64,000 bases of DNA from assembly GCA_025360005.1 (NCBI GenBank), contig JANYDA010000034.1:47872-111871 (forward strand), given 5' to 3'. The stretch comes from Fibrobacteria bacterium (GTDB taxonomy: Bacteria; Fibrobacterota; Fibrobacteria; UBA11236). Shown here one piece after another: positions 17,876 through 25,410 of the stretch (position 1 is the stretch's first letter; the number at the start of each line of letters is the position of its first letter). The notes under the pieces were generated by a model. It was not told the DNA's origin, made no database searches, and saw only the letters and a list, made by a program, of their open reading frames with translations. The translations under genes were made by a program, and so were the position numbers.

Positions 17876-19282
17876 ATGTCCGATTCCGCCCTCAAGCGTA
17901 AAGTCCGTGAAGTCCTTGTCAGCCCCAAGCTGGGGGACACTGTCCATATTCAAGGGTGGGTCCGGACCAAACGGGAGTCCAAAGCCGGACTGACATTTTT
18001 GGAGGTCAATGATGGTTCCTATTTCCAGAACCTCCAGGTTGTAGTCCCGGCTGATTTGCCGAACTACGCTACGGAAATCCCCAAGCTCTACCCCGGATCT
18101 TCCGTAGCCGTGATCGGCAAGGAGGTGCAATCCCAAGGGGGAAAGCAGGCCGTGGAAGTCCAAGCCCGGCAAGTGATTCTGATAGGCGCTTGCGACCCGG
18201 CGCTCTATCCCATCGGAAAGCAAAAGATGAGCTATGAGTACTTGCGCGATTTCACGCATCTCCGCTCGCGCACCAATACTTTTTCCGCCATCGCCCGTGT
18301 CCGCAATGTCCTTTCGATGGCCATCCACGGATTCTTCCAGGAGCGGGGCTTCCTTTGGTTGCATACGCCTATCATTACCGCCAACGATGCCGAGGGCGCA
18401 GGACAGATGTTCCGGGTCTCCACCCTGGATATGGACAAGCCGCCGCGGAATGAAGGCGGCGAAGTGGATTTCAGCAAAGATTTTTTCGGAGCCGGGGTCA
18501 ACCTTACCGTGAGCGGACAATTGGAGGCAGAGGCGTACGCTTGCAGCATGGGCAATGTCTACACCTTCGGGCCCACCTTTCGAGCGGAGAACTCGCATAC
18601 CTCCCGGCATCTGGCGGAGTTCTGGATGGTGGAACCGGAAATGGCTTTCGCGGAACTGGAAGACGATGCCCGCCTGGCCGAGGATTTCCTCAAGCATCTT
18701 TTGCGCACGGTTCTGGAGAAGTGCCCATTGGAGATGGAATTCTTTAAGCAACGCGTGGAACCCACCATTTTGGAAACACTTAGCGCGGTCTTGAACAATC
18801 CATTCAAACGGCTGACCTATACGGAGGCGGTGGAAGTGTTGAAGCGCAGCGGCGAGACCTTCAAGTATGCGGTGGAATGGGGCATCGATCTGCAATCGGA
18901 ACATGAACGTTACCTTACCGAAAAAGTCTTTAAAGCCCCGGTGATCCTGACGGATTATCCCAAGGCGATCAAGGCCTTTTATATGAAGGTCAATCCCGAC
19001 GGAAAGACCGTACGCGCTATGGATGTTTTAGTGCCCGGCATCGGCGAGATTATCGGAGGGGCGCAACGCGAGGATAAGGAAGAGATATTGGCGGCCCGCA
19101 TCAAAGAGATGGGGATGCAGGAAGCGCCGCTCTGGTGGTATCAGGATTTACGGCGCTTTGGAAGCGTACCTCATGCGGGATTTGGATTGGGCTTTGAGCG
19201 TCTGGTGCAATTCGTCACCGGCATGGGAAACATTCGGGACGTAATCCCGTTTCCACGCACTCCCGGGCACATCCACATCTGA
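17876..19282 (+). CDS. asnS: Asparaginyl-tRNA synthetase
   Basis: This 468-residue class IIb aminoacyl-tRNA synthetase charges tRNA-Asn with asparagine. The N-terminal OB-fold anticodon-binding domain (VHIQGWVRTKRESKAGLTFLEVNDGS) is followed by the catalytic core. Motif 2 is around TFRAENSHTSRHLAEFWMVEPEMAF, and motif 3 is GFGLGFERLVQFVTGMGNIRDVIPFPRTPGH at the C-terminus. The ending and the ENSHTSRHLAEFWMVEPE segment fit AsnRS rather than AspRS. I set the start at ATG 17876 because AAGGATG lies just upstream and the length then matches the family; the open frame from 17807 lacks support. Confidence 0.95.
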   Translation: MSDSALKRKVREVLVSPKLGDTVHIQGWVRTKRESKAGLTFLEVNDGSYFQNLQVVVPADLPNYATEIPKLYPGSSVAVIGKEVQSQGGKQAVEVQARQVILIGACDPALYPIGKQKMSYEYLRDFTHLRSRTNTFSAIARVRNVLSMAIHGFFQERGFLWLHTPIITANDAEGAGQMFRVSTLDMDKPPRNEGGEVDFSKDFFGAGVNLTVSGQLEAEAYACSMGNVYTFGPTFRAENSHTSRHLAEFWMVEPEMAFAELEDDARLAEDFLKHLLRTVLEKCPLEMEFFKQRVEPTILETLSAVLNNPFKRLTYTEAVEVLKRSGETFKYAVEWGIDLQSEHERYLTEKVFKAPVILTDYPKAIKAFYMKVNPDGKTVRAMDVLVPGIGEIIGGAQREDKEEILAARIKEMGMQEAPLWWYQDLRRFGSVPHAGFGLGFERLVQFVTGMGNIRDVIPFPRTPGHIHI

Positions 19283-19430
19283 AATCAGGAAGCCCATCTG
19301 CTCTTAAAAAGGAAAATTCCGCCAACTTTTCCTCCCAATCGGTACAAATAAAACACCGTTTGCCGATTTTATACCTATGGTTGAACGATTTCTACAAACT
19401 TAAAACCGGTCGGGTTCCTATACTTCACGC

Positions 19431-20927
19431 ATGACATTTCTCGGCATCGATTTAGGCACTTCCGCAGTCAAAGCCATCCTGGTGGATGAAAACCAGAATC
19501 TTATCGATCAGGCTTCCGCTTCCCTGAACGTTTCCCGCCCCCAGCCGCTCTGGTCCGAACAGAATCCTGAAGAGTGGTGGACGGCGGCCAATCAGGCTGT
19601 GCTCGCTCTCAAGGCCGCGCGCCCCAAGGAGTTCGCCGCGGTGAAATCCGTAGGCCTATCGGGCCAGATGCATGGGGCCACTTTGCTGGGCCGCCAGGAT
19701 CGTGTCCTGCGCCCGGCTATCCTTTGGAACGATGGCCGCAGCGGCGCCGAGTGCGCCGAGTTGGAACGCCGCGTGCCCACCAGCCGCAAAATCACCGGCA
19801 ACCTGGCCATGCCCGGGTTCACCGCGCCCAAATTGATGTGGGTGGCCAAACACGAGCCGGATACCTTCAGCCGCGTGGAAAAAGTTCTCCTCCCCAAGGA
19901 TTATCTGCGCCTGCGTTTGTGCGGAAACTATGCTTCGGATATGTCCGACTCCTCCGGCACTTTATGGCTGGACGTGGGCAAGCGCGCCTGGTCCGATGAA
20001 TTGCTGGCGGCCACCGGCCTTAAGCGGGCCAACATGCCGGAGCTATGCGAAGGCACCCAGGCTACCGGCAAGCTGAGCGCGGACGTGGCTTCCAATTGGG
20101 GCCTTTCCACGGATGTGATCGTAGCCGCGGGAGCGGGCGACAATGCCGCCGGCGCTGCAGGAATGGGTGTGGTCCGTCCCGGCGATGCTTTCCTTTCCCT
20201 GGGCACCTCCGGCGTGTACTTCACGGCGGCGGGATCCTATTCCGCCAATCCCGAAAGCGCCGTGCATACCTTCTGCCATTGCCTGCCGAATGCCTGGCAT
20301 CAAATGTCCGTGATCCTGAGCGCGGCCGCATCCCTGACCTGGGTGACCCGTCTCACCGGCGCCGCCAACGAAGCGTCGCTGCTGGCCGAGGTGGAAGCCT
20401 CCATGGCCGATTCAAAAAGCGCGGCCGAGTCCGATGCCGCCACCCCCATTTTCCTTCCCTACCTTTCCGGCGAGCGCACTCCGCACAACAATCCCTTCGC
20501 CCAGGGCGTCTTTTTCGGATTGACGCATGAGACCAACCGGGCCGCATTGGGGCGCGCGGTGTTGGAAGGCGTGGTTTTCGCATTCGCGGACGGACAACGC
20601 GCATTGATGGATGCCAAAGCCGACATCCGCGAGATCAGCGTGATCGGCGGGGGCGCCCGCAGCCGTTTATGGGGCCGCATCTTGGCATCTGTATTGAAGC
20701 GCCCGTTGTCCTACCGCAAGGGCGGCGAAGCCGGACCCGCTTATGGCGCAGCCCGCCTGGCACGGCTTGCCCTGACGGGCGAGAAGCCGGAAGCCGTGTG
20801 CACTGCGCCGGCCGTGGACCACATCATTCCGCCCGAGGCCGCTTGGTCCGAGCGTTACGACAAAAAGCTTTCCCTGTACAGGAACCTGTACCAGGACGTG
20901 AAGGCGCGGTTTTCTTCCGGGGCTTAA
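19431..20927 (+). CDS. xylB: Xylulokinase
   Basis: This is a 498-residue FGGY-family sugar kinase that phosphorylates D-xylulose to xylulose 5-phosphate. The N-terminal phosphate-binding FLGIDLGTSAVKA, the GLSGQMHGATLL segment containing the xylulokinase MHG signature, RPAILWNDGRS, and the GAGDNAAGAAGMGVV and YLSGERTPHNNP motifs are all present. Pairing with xylose isomerase 34 nt downstream supports the assignment. The ATG at 19431 has no clear Shine-Dalgarno, while TATACT at 19419-19424 would place transcription start at or near the ATG, so the mRNA may be leaderless. Confidence 0.95.
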   Translation: MTFLGIDLGTSAVKAILVDENQNLIDQASASLNVSRPQPLWSEQNPEEWWTAANQAVLALKAARPKEFAAVKSVGLSGQMHGATLLGRQDRVLRPAILWNDGRSGAECAELERRVPTSRKITGNLAMPGFTAPKLMWVAKHEPDTFSRVEKVLLPKDYLRLRLCGNYASDMSDSSGTLWLDVGKRAWSDELLAATGLKRANMPELCEGTQATGKLSADVASNWGLSTDVIVAAGAGDNAAGAAGMGVVRPGDAFLSLGTSGVYFTAAGSYSANPESAVHTFCHCLPNAWHQMSVILSAAASLTWVTRLTGAANEASLLAEVEASMADSKSAAESDAATPIFLPYLSGERTPHNNPFAQGVFFGLTHETNRAALGRAVLEGVVFAFADGQRALMDAKADIREISVIGGGARSRLWGRILASVLKRPLSYRKGGEAGPAYGAARLARLALTGEKPEAVCTAPAVDHIIPPEAAWSERYDKKLSLYRNLYQDVKARFSSGA

Positions 20928-20961
20928 GCGAATTTTCCGAATGTTTTGAAAGGATCCTGAT

Positions 20962-22278
20962 ATGGCCGAATCGTATTTCCACAACATCCCTTCCATCCGT
21001 TTCGAGGGGCCCGAGAGCGATAACCCGCTCGCTTTCCGCTATTACGATAAGAACCGCATGGTGCTGGGCAAGCGCATGGAAGACCAGTTGCGTTGCGCGG
21101 CTTGCTATTGGCATACCTTCGCATGGAACGGGGCGGACGTGTTCGGCGCCGGCACTTTCGATCGTCCCTGGCACAAGGATCCCACCTCGGTGGAAGCCGC
21201 TAAGATCAAGCTCACCGCCGCTTTTGAATTCTTCTCCAAGCTCGGCGTGCCCTATTACACCTTCCACGATCGCGATATGGCCCCGGAGGGCGCCAGCCTC
21301 AAGGAAAGCAACAACATCCTGGACATCCTGGCCGGCGAAGCGGAGAAGGAAATGGCCCGCACCGGCGTCAAACTCCTATGGGGCACAGCCAACCTGTTCA
21401 GCAATCCCCGCTTCATGAGCGGCGCGGCCACCAATCCGGATCCGGAAGTGTTCGCGTTCGCGGCGGCGCAGGTGCGCAAGGCCATGGACGTGACCCTGCG
21501 CCTCAAAGGCGAGAATTACGTCCTGTGGGGCGGCCGCGAAGGCTATGAAACCCTGTTGAATACGGACTTGAAACGCGAGGGCGACCAGTTCGGCCGCTTC
21601 CTTTCCATGGTCGCGGATTATAAGCACAAAATCGGCTTCAAGGGCCTGCTCCTCATCGAGCCCAAGCCCAAGGAACCGACCAAGCACCAGTACGATTTCG
21701 ACACCGCCACCGTGTACGCTTTCCTGCAGCGCCACGGCCTGGAGAAGGAATTCAAGGTCAACATCGAGGCCAACCACGCCATCCTTTCGGGCCATACCTT
21801 CCAGCATGAAGTGGGGTATGCCATCGCCAACGGCGTGTTCGGCAGCTTGGATATCAATCGCGGCGACGAACAGTTGGGCTGGGATACGGATCAATTCCCT
21901 AACGATGTGCCCGCCACGGCTTTGATGCTGTACACCTTGTTCCAAGGCGGCGGCTTCACCACCGGCGGCATGAACTTCGACGCCAAGCTGCGCCGCCAGA
22001 GCATCGATGCAGAGGATCTGTTCCACGCCCATATCGGCGGCATGGACGTGCTGGCCCGCGGCCTCATAATCGCCGAGAAGATGATCAAGGACGGCGCTCT
22101 CCAGAAAAAAGTCGAAGAGCGCTATGCCGGCTGGCACGGGGAACTGGGCCGCAGCATCCTCTCCGGCAAGAAGAGCCTGGGCGAATTGGCGGATCTGGCC
22201 TTGGCCCAGGATCTGAATCCCAAGCATCGCTCCGGCCGCCAGGAGGCGCTGGAAAACCTGGTCAACCGGTATCTCTAA
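20962..22278 (+). CDS. xylA: Xylose isomerase
   Basis: This 438-residue enzyme interconverts D-xylose and D-xylulose, feeding XylB. The catalytic His lies in [12 protein letters not shown], with metal ligands in [17 protein letters not shown] and [16 protein letters not shown], and [17 protein letters not shown] is typical of the class II long form. A strong AAAGGATC ribosome-binding site precedes ATG 20962. A terminator follows, so xylB-xylA appears to be a complete two-gene operon with no transporter or regulator beside it. Confidence 0.97.
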   Translation: MAESYFHNIPSIRFEGPESDNPLAFRYYDKNRMVLGKRMEDQLRCAACYWHTFAWNGADVFGAGTFDRPWHKDPTSVEAAKIKLTAAFEFFSKLGVPYYTFHDRDMAPEGASLKESNNILDILAGEAEKEMARTGVKLLWGTANLFSNPRFMSGAATNPDPEVFAFAAAQVRKAMDVTLRLKGENYVLWGGREGYETLLNTDLKREGDQFGRFLSMVADYKHKIGFKGLLLIEPKPKEPTKHQYDFDTATVYAFLQRHGLEKEFKVNIEANHAILSGHTFQHEVGYAIANGVFGSLDINRGDEQLGWDTDQFPNDVPATALMLYTLFQGGGFTTGGMNFDAKLRRQSIDAEDLFHAHIGGMDVLARGLIIAEKMIKDGALQKKVEERYAGWHGELGRSILSGKKSLGELADLALAQDLNPKHRSGRQEALENLVNRYL

Positions 22279-22317
22279 AAGCGGCTGAAGCGCGGAAACG
22301 CGCGGTTGCAGGGAAAG

Positions 22318-22344
22318 GGAGGATCGCCAGGTCCTCCTTTTTTT
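22318..22344 (+). terminator. Rho-independent terminator of xylBA
   Basis: GGAGGA (22318-22323), an 8-nt loop, TCCTCC (22332-22337) and seven T residues follow the xylA stop by about 40 nt. Confidence 0.85.
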
Positions 22345-22355
22345 ATGTCTTTGCC

Positions 22356-24161
22356 TCAATAGCCCGCGGACCGCAGCCAGCCGGACGTAGCGCGCATGAG
22401 ACTGTCCGTTTCGCCATGGAGATCAAGCGGGGATTCCCTTCCGATCAATTCCGCCAAGGCATGATCGGCATAATAGCGCACCAATGGATAAGGGTCGGCC
22501 AATTCCGCCGCCACTAACGGGATAAGTTCCTTTTTATCGACTCCCGGCGGGAGCGGCAAGGCGGCCAGCCCCAGCGCCACTGCCTTCTCATGCGGCTTGC
22601 CGTTCCGCAAGGTGGCGAGGATGGATCCCTGCCGCAAGTCCCCGTACAAATCGGTTAATTTGCCCCGGTCATAGTGCTTGCCCCACCAGCTTTCCAGGGT
22701 GTCAACCAATTCGCCAATGGGTTTCCCGCCATGGCACAGGGCGCATTCCAAGGGTCGATCGCCTTCCACCTTGATGCGATCCGTGGGCGAGGCGATACGG
22801 TGGTAACGGCCCAGGCGGGTGTCCAAGGTCATGTTTTTCCGCGGCATATGGCAGTTGAGGCATAGGCCTCCCGCGCCTACGGGATCATGATGGGAATGAT
22901 CCTTGACGGCCGCAGGCGAAGCCAGCGCGCCATGGCAGGAGGTGCAGGCGAGATTGCCTTCCGGGCCATCCAGTTTGCCCATGCGGGTATCGTTGTCGGG
23001 GGCGTGGGGGTTATGGCAATCGGTGCAGGTGATGCGGCAATCGCTGAGCAATAGATCCCGGCCTTCGCCGGAGTTGATATGCGCGCCGCCCGGCAGGGAA
23101 TCGCCGCGGGCGGCGCCTTCCCAGGTCCATGGATATCCCGTGAACAACACCTGATGGCACCGCGCGCAGGCGCGCGTGATCTGTTGCCTGCGTTCGGCGG
23201 CTTTGGGCGGCTCGGGATCCGAGACGCTCAGGTAAGGACTGCGCGGAGTCAGGCTGGTGCGGATGCGAGGGTCGGCCGCATGTTCGCGGCTGCCGCCGTG
23301 GCAGGATTCGCAGCCGATGCCGATCTCCACCAGATGGTTCCCGTTGAATAGGCTCCAGGTGGCATTCAACGCTTTGCGCGCCGTCTTTCCCAGGGAACCG
23401 GTCCGGATCAGCGAACCGGAGCGCGATCCGCGATCGACTCCACTCCCTCCCGCGCGCCGCAGGAAATCGATTTCGGCGGCGAGGGCATTCCGCAAGCCGA
23501 GGGAGTCCGCGACCTTGAGGCTTTCCCGGCGATTGGCGGGCAGGCTGCGATCCACGTCGCTGCCTTGGAAGGGGGGCGCCTCCGGTCCCGCCAATTCCCG
23601 GAGGATGGTGGATAGGTATGGAACGGTGTTATGGCAGAAGAGGCAGGTCTGGTTCCAAACCGCGCCCGCCTTCAATGCGGGCCGCTCCGGATCCATCACC
23701 GAGTATCCTTTGTAACGGAATGTTTTATTTTCGGGGAAAAAGGAAACCGGCAGGATGCGCTCCGTCAGGGTATCCCGGGAACCGGCTTCCACGCCCGCGA
23801 AATCCTCGCGGTGATGGCCGCCGATCACCTTGGTCACCCGGAAGAGATGATCGCCGAAGCGACGTGAGCCGATGCGCATGCAGGGCCTGCCCTCGCGCTC
23901 TTCCAGGATCACGCTGTCTTGCTTGAACCGGAAGATCCGGCCGGCGAAGATCCCGCGCAAATCCGTCCGCGCGGGAAGCCGCGTCATGTTGTGCATGGGC
24001 GAGGCCATGAAGGCATCGAAGTAAGCGCGGTGGCAGGATGCGCAGGCTTGCGATCCGGCATAGTCCGCGCGTTCGATATTGCTCCGGACCACCGCCGGCC
24101 GCTCCGGAAGTGAGGGACCTTTGGGGGCGGGAACGCAGGCGGCGACGAAGATCATGGCCAT
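22356..24161 (-). CDS. Octaheme c-type cytochrome with a HEAT-like C-terminus
   Basis: This exported multiheme cytochrome has about 600 residues. Eight CxxCH heme sites are visible: CASCH, CLFCH, CESCH, CARCH, CTDCH, CTSCH, CLNCH and CALCH. The layout resembles periplasmic multiheme electron carriers of the cytochrome c554 type. The last 80 residues read as HEAT-like helices (ELIPLVAAELADPYPLVRYYADHALAELIG). Starting at ATG 24161 the N-terminus is MAMIFVAACVPAP, suggesting lipidation at the Cys. An upstream in-frame ATG at 24290 would overlap the preceding gene by 31 nt. It ends a minus-strand cluster with an RND exporter and small membrane proteins. Its electron donor and acceptor cannot be told from sequence. 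Confidence 0.85.
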   Translation of the reverse strand: MAMIFVAACVPAPKGPSLPERPAVVRSNIERADYAGSQACASCHRAYFDAFMASPMHNMTRLPARTDLRGIFAGRIFRFKQDSVILEEREGRPCMRIGSRRFGDHLFRVTKVIGGHHREDFAGVEAGSRDTLTERILPVSFFPENKTFRYKGYSVMDPERPALKAGAVWNQTCLFCHNTVPYLSTILRELAGPEAPPFQGSDVDRSLPANRRESLKVADSLGLRNALAAEIDFLRRAGGSGVDRGSRSGSLIRTGSLGKTARKALNATWSLFNGNHLVEIGIGCESCHGGSREHAADPRIRTSLTPRSPYLSVSDPEPPKAAERRQQITRACARCHQVLFTGYPWTWEGAARGDSLPGGAHINSGEGRDLLLSDCRITCTDCHNPHAPDNDTRMGKLDGPEGNLACTSCHGALASPAAVKDHSHHDPVGAGGLCLNCHMPRKNMTLDTRLGRYHRIASPTDRIKVEGDRPLECALCHGGKPIGELVDTLESWWGKHYDRGKLTDLYGDLRQGSILATLRNGKPHEKAVALGLAALPLPPGVDKKELIPLVAAELADPYPLVRYYADHALAELIGRESPLDLHGETDSLMRATSGWLRSAGY

Positions 24162-24259
24162 CGCCAACCGGCCTGGGCGCAACGGCCCGCGGCCGGCGGA
24201 GCCGAGCGAAGCCGTGGTAGAAGGAATGATGGGATGGCGTTCCACGACGTTCCTGCCAA

Positions 24260-24754
24260 TCAGTGTTTCGTTTTCATCCTTACCAAGCATACTCCTTTGG
24301 ATGACCCCGGGGGCCTTAGGCAGAGGCTGTCCCGAAGCAAGGTGAAATGGGATGCCCCCCGGAATCCGAAATCCCGGCACAACCGCAAGGTGTCCCGCGA
24401 GAAGACCGGGTCGGTGAAATCCCCTTTGAACGTCAAAGTATCCCCGCTCAGGAAATAGCGGCCGGCGGCATGGATTTCGTGATCGGCCTGGGAGCACGGC
24501 ATGAATAATCCGGGTTTCACGGGATCGAAGAACCGCTGCGCAAGGAAAAAGGAGTCGGCTGAAAACCGGAAATCGATTTTCTGGAACTCGAAAAGGCTGG
24601 CGTCGGTCCAGCCCCACCTTCCCCTTATCGCCGCCGCGTTCCGGTTGCCGCGGCCCAGAGCATGCCAGGCCCAGACGCCCAACACGATCGTGATGGCCAG
24701 GCACAGGCCGGCGGGGACCAGGCCCCGTCGGCCCCAAAGCCATGCGACCTTCAC
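24260..24754 (-). CDS. Membrane-anchored small protein, unknown function
   Basis: The product is about 164 residues with one N-terminal hydrophobic segment (GLVPAGLCLAITIVLGVWAWHAL), so it is either anchored or exported. A beta-rich C-terminal part follows (FLSGDTLTFKGDFTDPVFSRDTLRLC) that resembles lipocalin- or META-like small barrels, but this is only a visual impression. I chose the GTG at 24754 because it overlaps the stop of the 31-aa gene as GTGA, which implies coupling; a GTG at 24784 is possible. Its 3' end lies close to or overlaps the octaheme cytochrome start. Confidence 0.65.
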   Translation of the reverse strand: MKVAWLWGRRGLVPAGLCLAITIVLGVWAWHALGRGNRNAAAIRGRWGWTDASLFEFQKIDFRFSADSFFLAQRFFDPVKPGLFMPCSQADHEIHAAGRYFLSGDTLTFKGDFTDPVFSRDTLRLCRDFGFRGASHFTLLRDSLCLRPPGSSKGVCLVRMKTKH

Positions 24755-24846
24755 AAGACGTTGAAATATTTCAGGGTGATGCACAGGATGATTATAAGTA
24801 TGAATCCCACTGCGCCGAACAATGCATTTTTAAAATCCGCGTTCAT
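24751..24846 (-). CDS. 31-aa single-TM microprotein
   Basis: This short ORF begins at ATG 24846 and encodes a charged N-terminus (MNADFKNAL), one membrane helix (FGAVGFILIIILCITL) and a KYFNVL tail. AAGGACGGA lies upstream as ribosome-binding site, and the stop overlaps the next start as GTGA. The compact operon position and coupling make it a credible gene. Similar tiny one-helix subunits occur in respiratory complexes (for example CcoQ and CydX), and its place upstream of an octaheme cytochrome makes such a role thinkable but unproven. Confidence 0.6.
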   Translation of the reverse strand: MNADFKNALFGAVGFILIIILCITLKYFNVL

Positions 24847-24886
24847 GCTTCCGTCCTTGGATAAATGTTGACTGAATTGCCGTTAA

Positions 24887-24910
24887 GGCGGTTCCGGTAC
24901 CGGAACCGCC
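24887..24910. repeat. Perfect 24-bp palindrome
   Basis: The sequence reads identically on both strands, with arms GGCGGTTCCGG and CCGGAACCGCC around a central TA. It follows the stop of the secreted 159-aa protein gene (24931) and precedes the microprotein gene. There is no strong T-run, so it may be a weak terminator, an mRNA processing or stability hairpin, or a protein-binding site. Confidence 0.6.
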
Positions 24911-24930
24911 GTGGGAGGGATAGCGGAAGA

Positions 24931-25410
24931 TCAGGCCGGAAGCGGCGGAGGCAGGTCCGAAATCAGGAACACGGGCCAGGCATGCGGAAAGGGAAGGCGA
25001 GGTCCCGCATCCGGATGCGCAAGGGATTCCCATGATGAGGCGGGCCGCCAGGCCAAGGCGAAAAGCGGATTGAAGCCCAGAGGACAGGTGGCGGCGGCCG
25101 CGACGGACTTGCGTACCAGGGATTCGGATCCCACCAAAGCGAAAGGAGCCGCCTCGTCGGATTGGCGGTTGGCGGGGGAGGAATGGCAGGCGTCCACATC
25201 GTCGTCGGTCCAGACTTCCCCGGCGAGCCCGATGTTCCCGGCCAGGCCGGATTCGGACTGCCCCGCCCGCATTCCGGCGGACGTGCCGCCCGCCTTGCCG
25301 GGATTCGCTTCCGGGAAAGGGGAGGCCGCCAGCGCGAAAAAGGCGTATAGGATTACCAGCGGCAGGGAAATGAGGGGAGCCGCCCGGCCGCCACCGCGTC
25401 GCCGCGTCAT
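24931..25410 (-). CDS. Secreted protein of unknown function
   Basis: This 159-residue protein starts with a basic N-terminus and a hydrophobic signal segment (LISLPLVILYAFFALAASPFPEA). The mature part is rich in Pro, Ala and Ser and has two Cys but no recognised domain. Its ATG overlaps the stop of the RND exporter as ATGA, so the two are translationally coupled and the product may work with the exporter. No homologous family came to mind. Coding is less certain than for its neighbours because of the low-complexity composition. Confidence 0.55.
   Translation of the reverse strand: MTRRRGGGRAAPLISLPLVILYAFFALAASPFPEANPGKAGGTSAGMRAGQSESGLAGNIGLAGEVWTDDDVDACHSSPANRQSDEAAPFALVGSESLVRKSVAAAATCPLGFNPLFALAWRPASSWESLAHPDAGPRLPFPHAWPVFLISDLPPPLPA

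Noticed and set aside
24290..24743. N-terminal extension of the octaheme cytochrome
   Set aside because: The frame runs opposite the coding frame of the anchored protein gene on the same strand; the sequence is Pro/Arg-rich shadow without a signal peptide.
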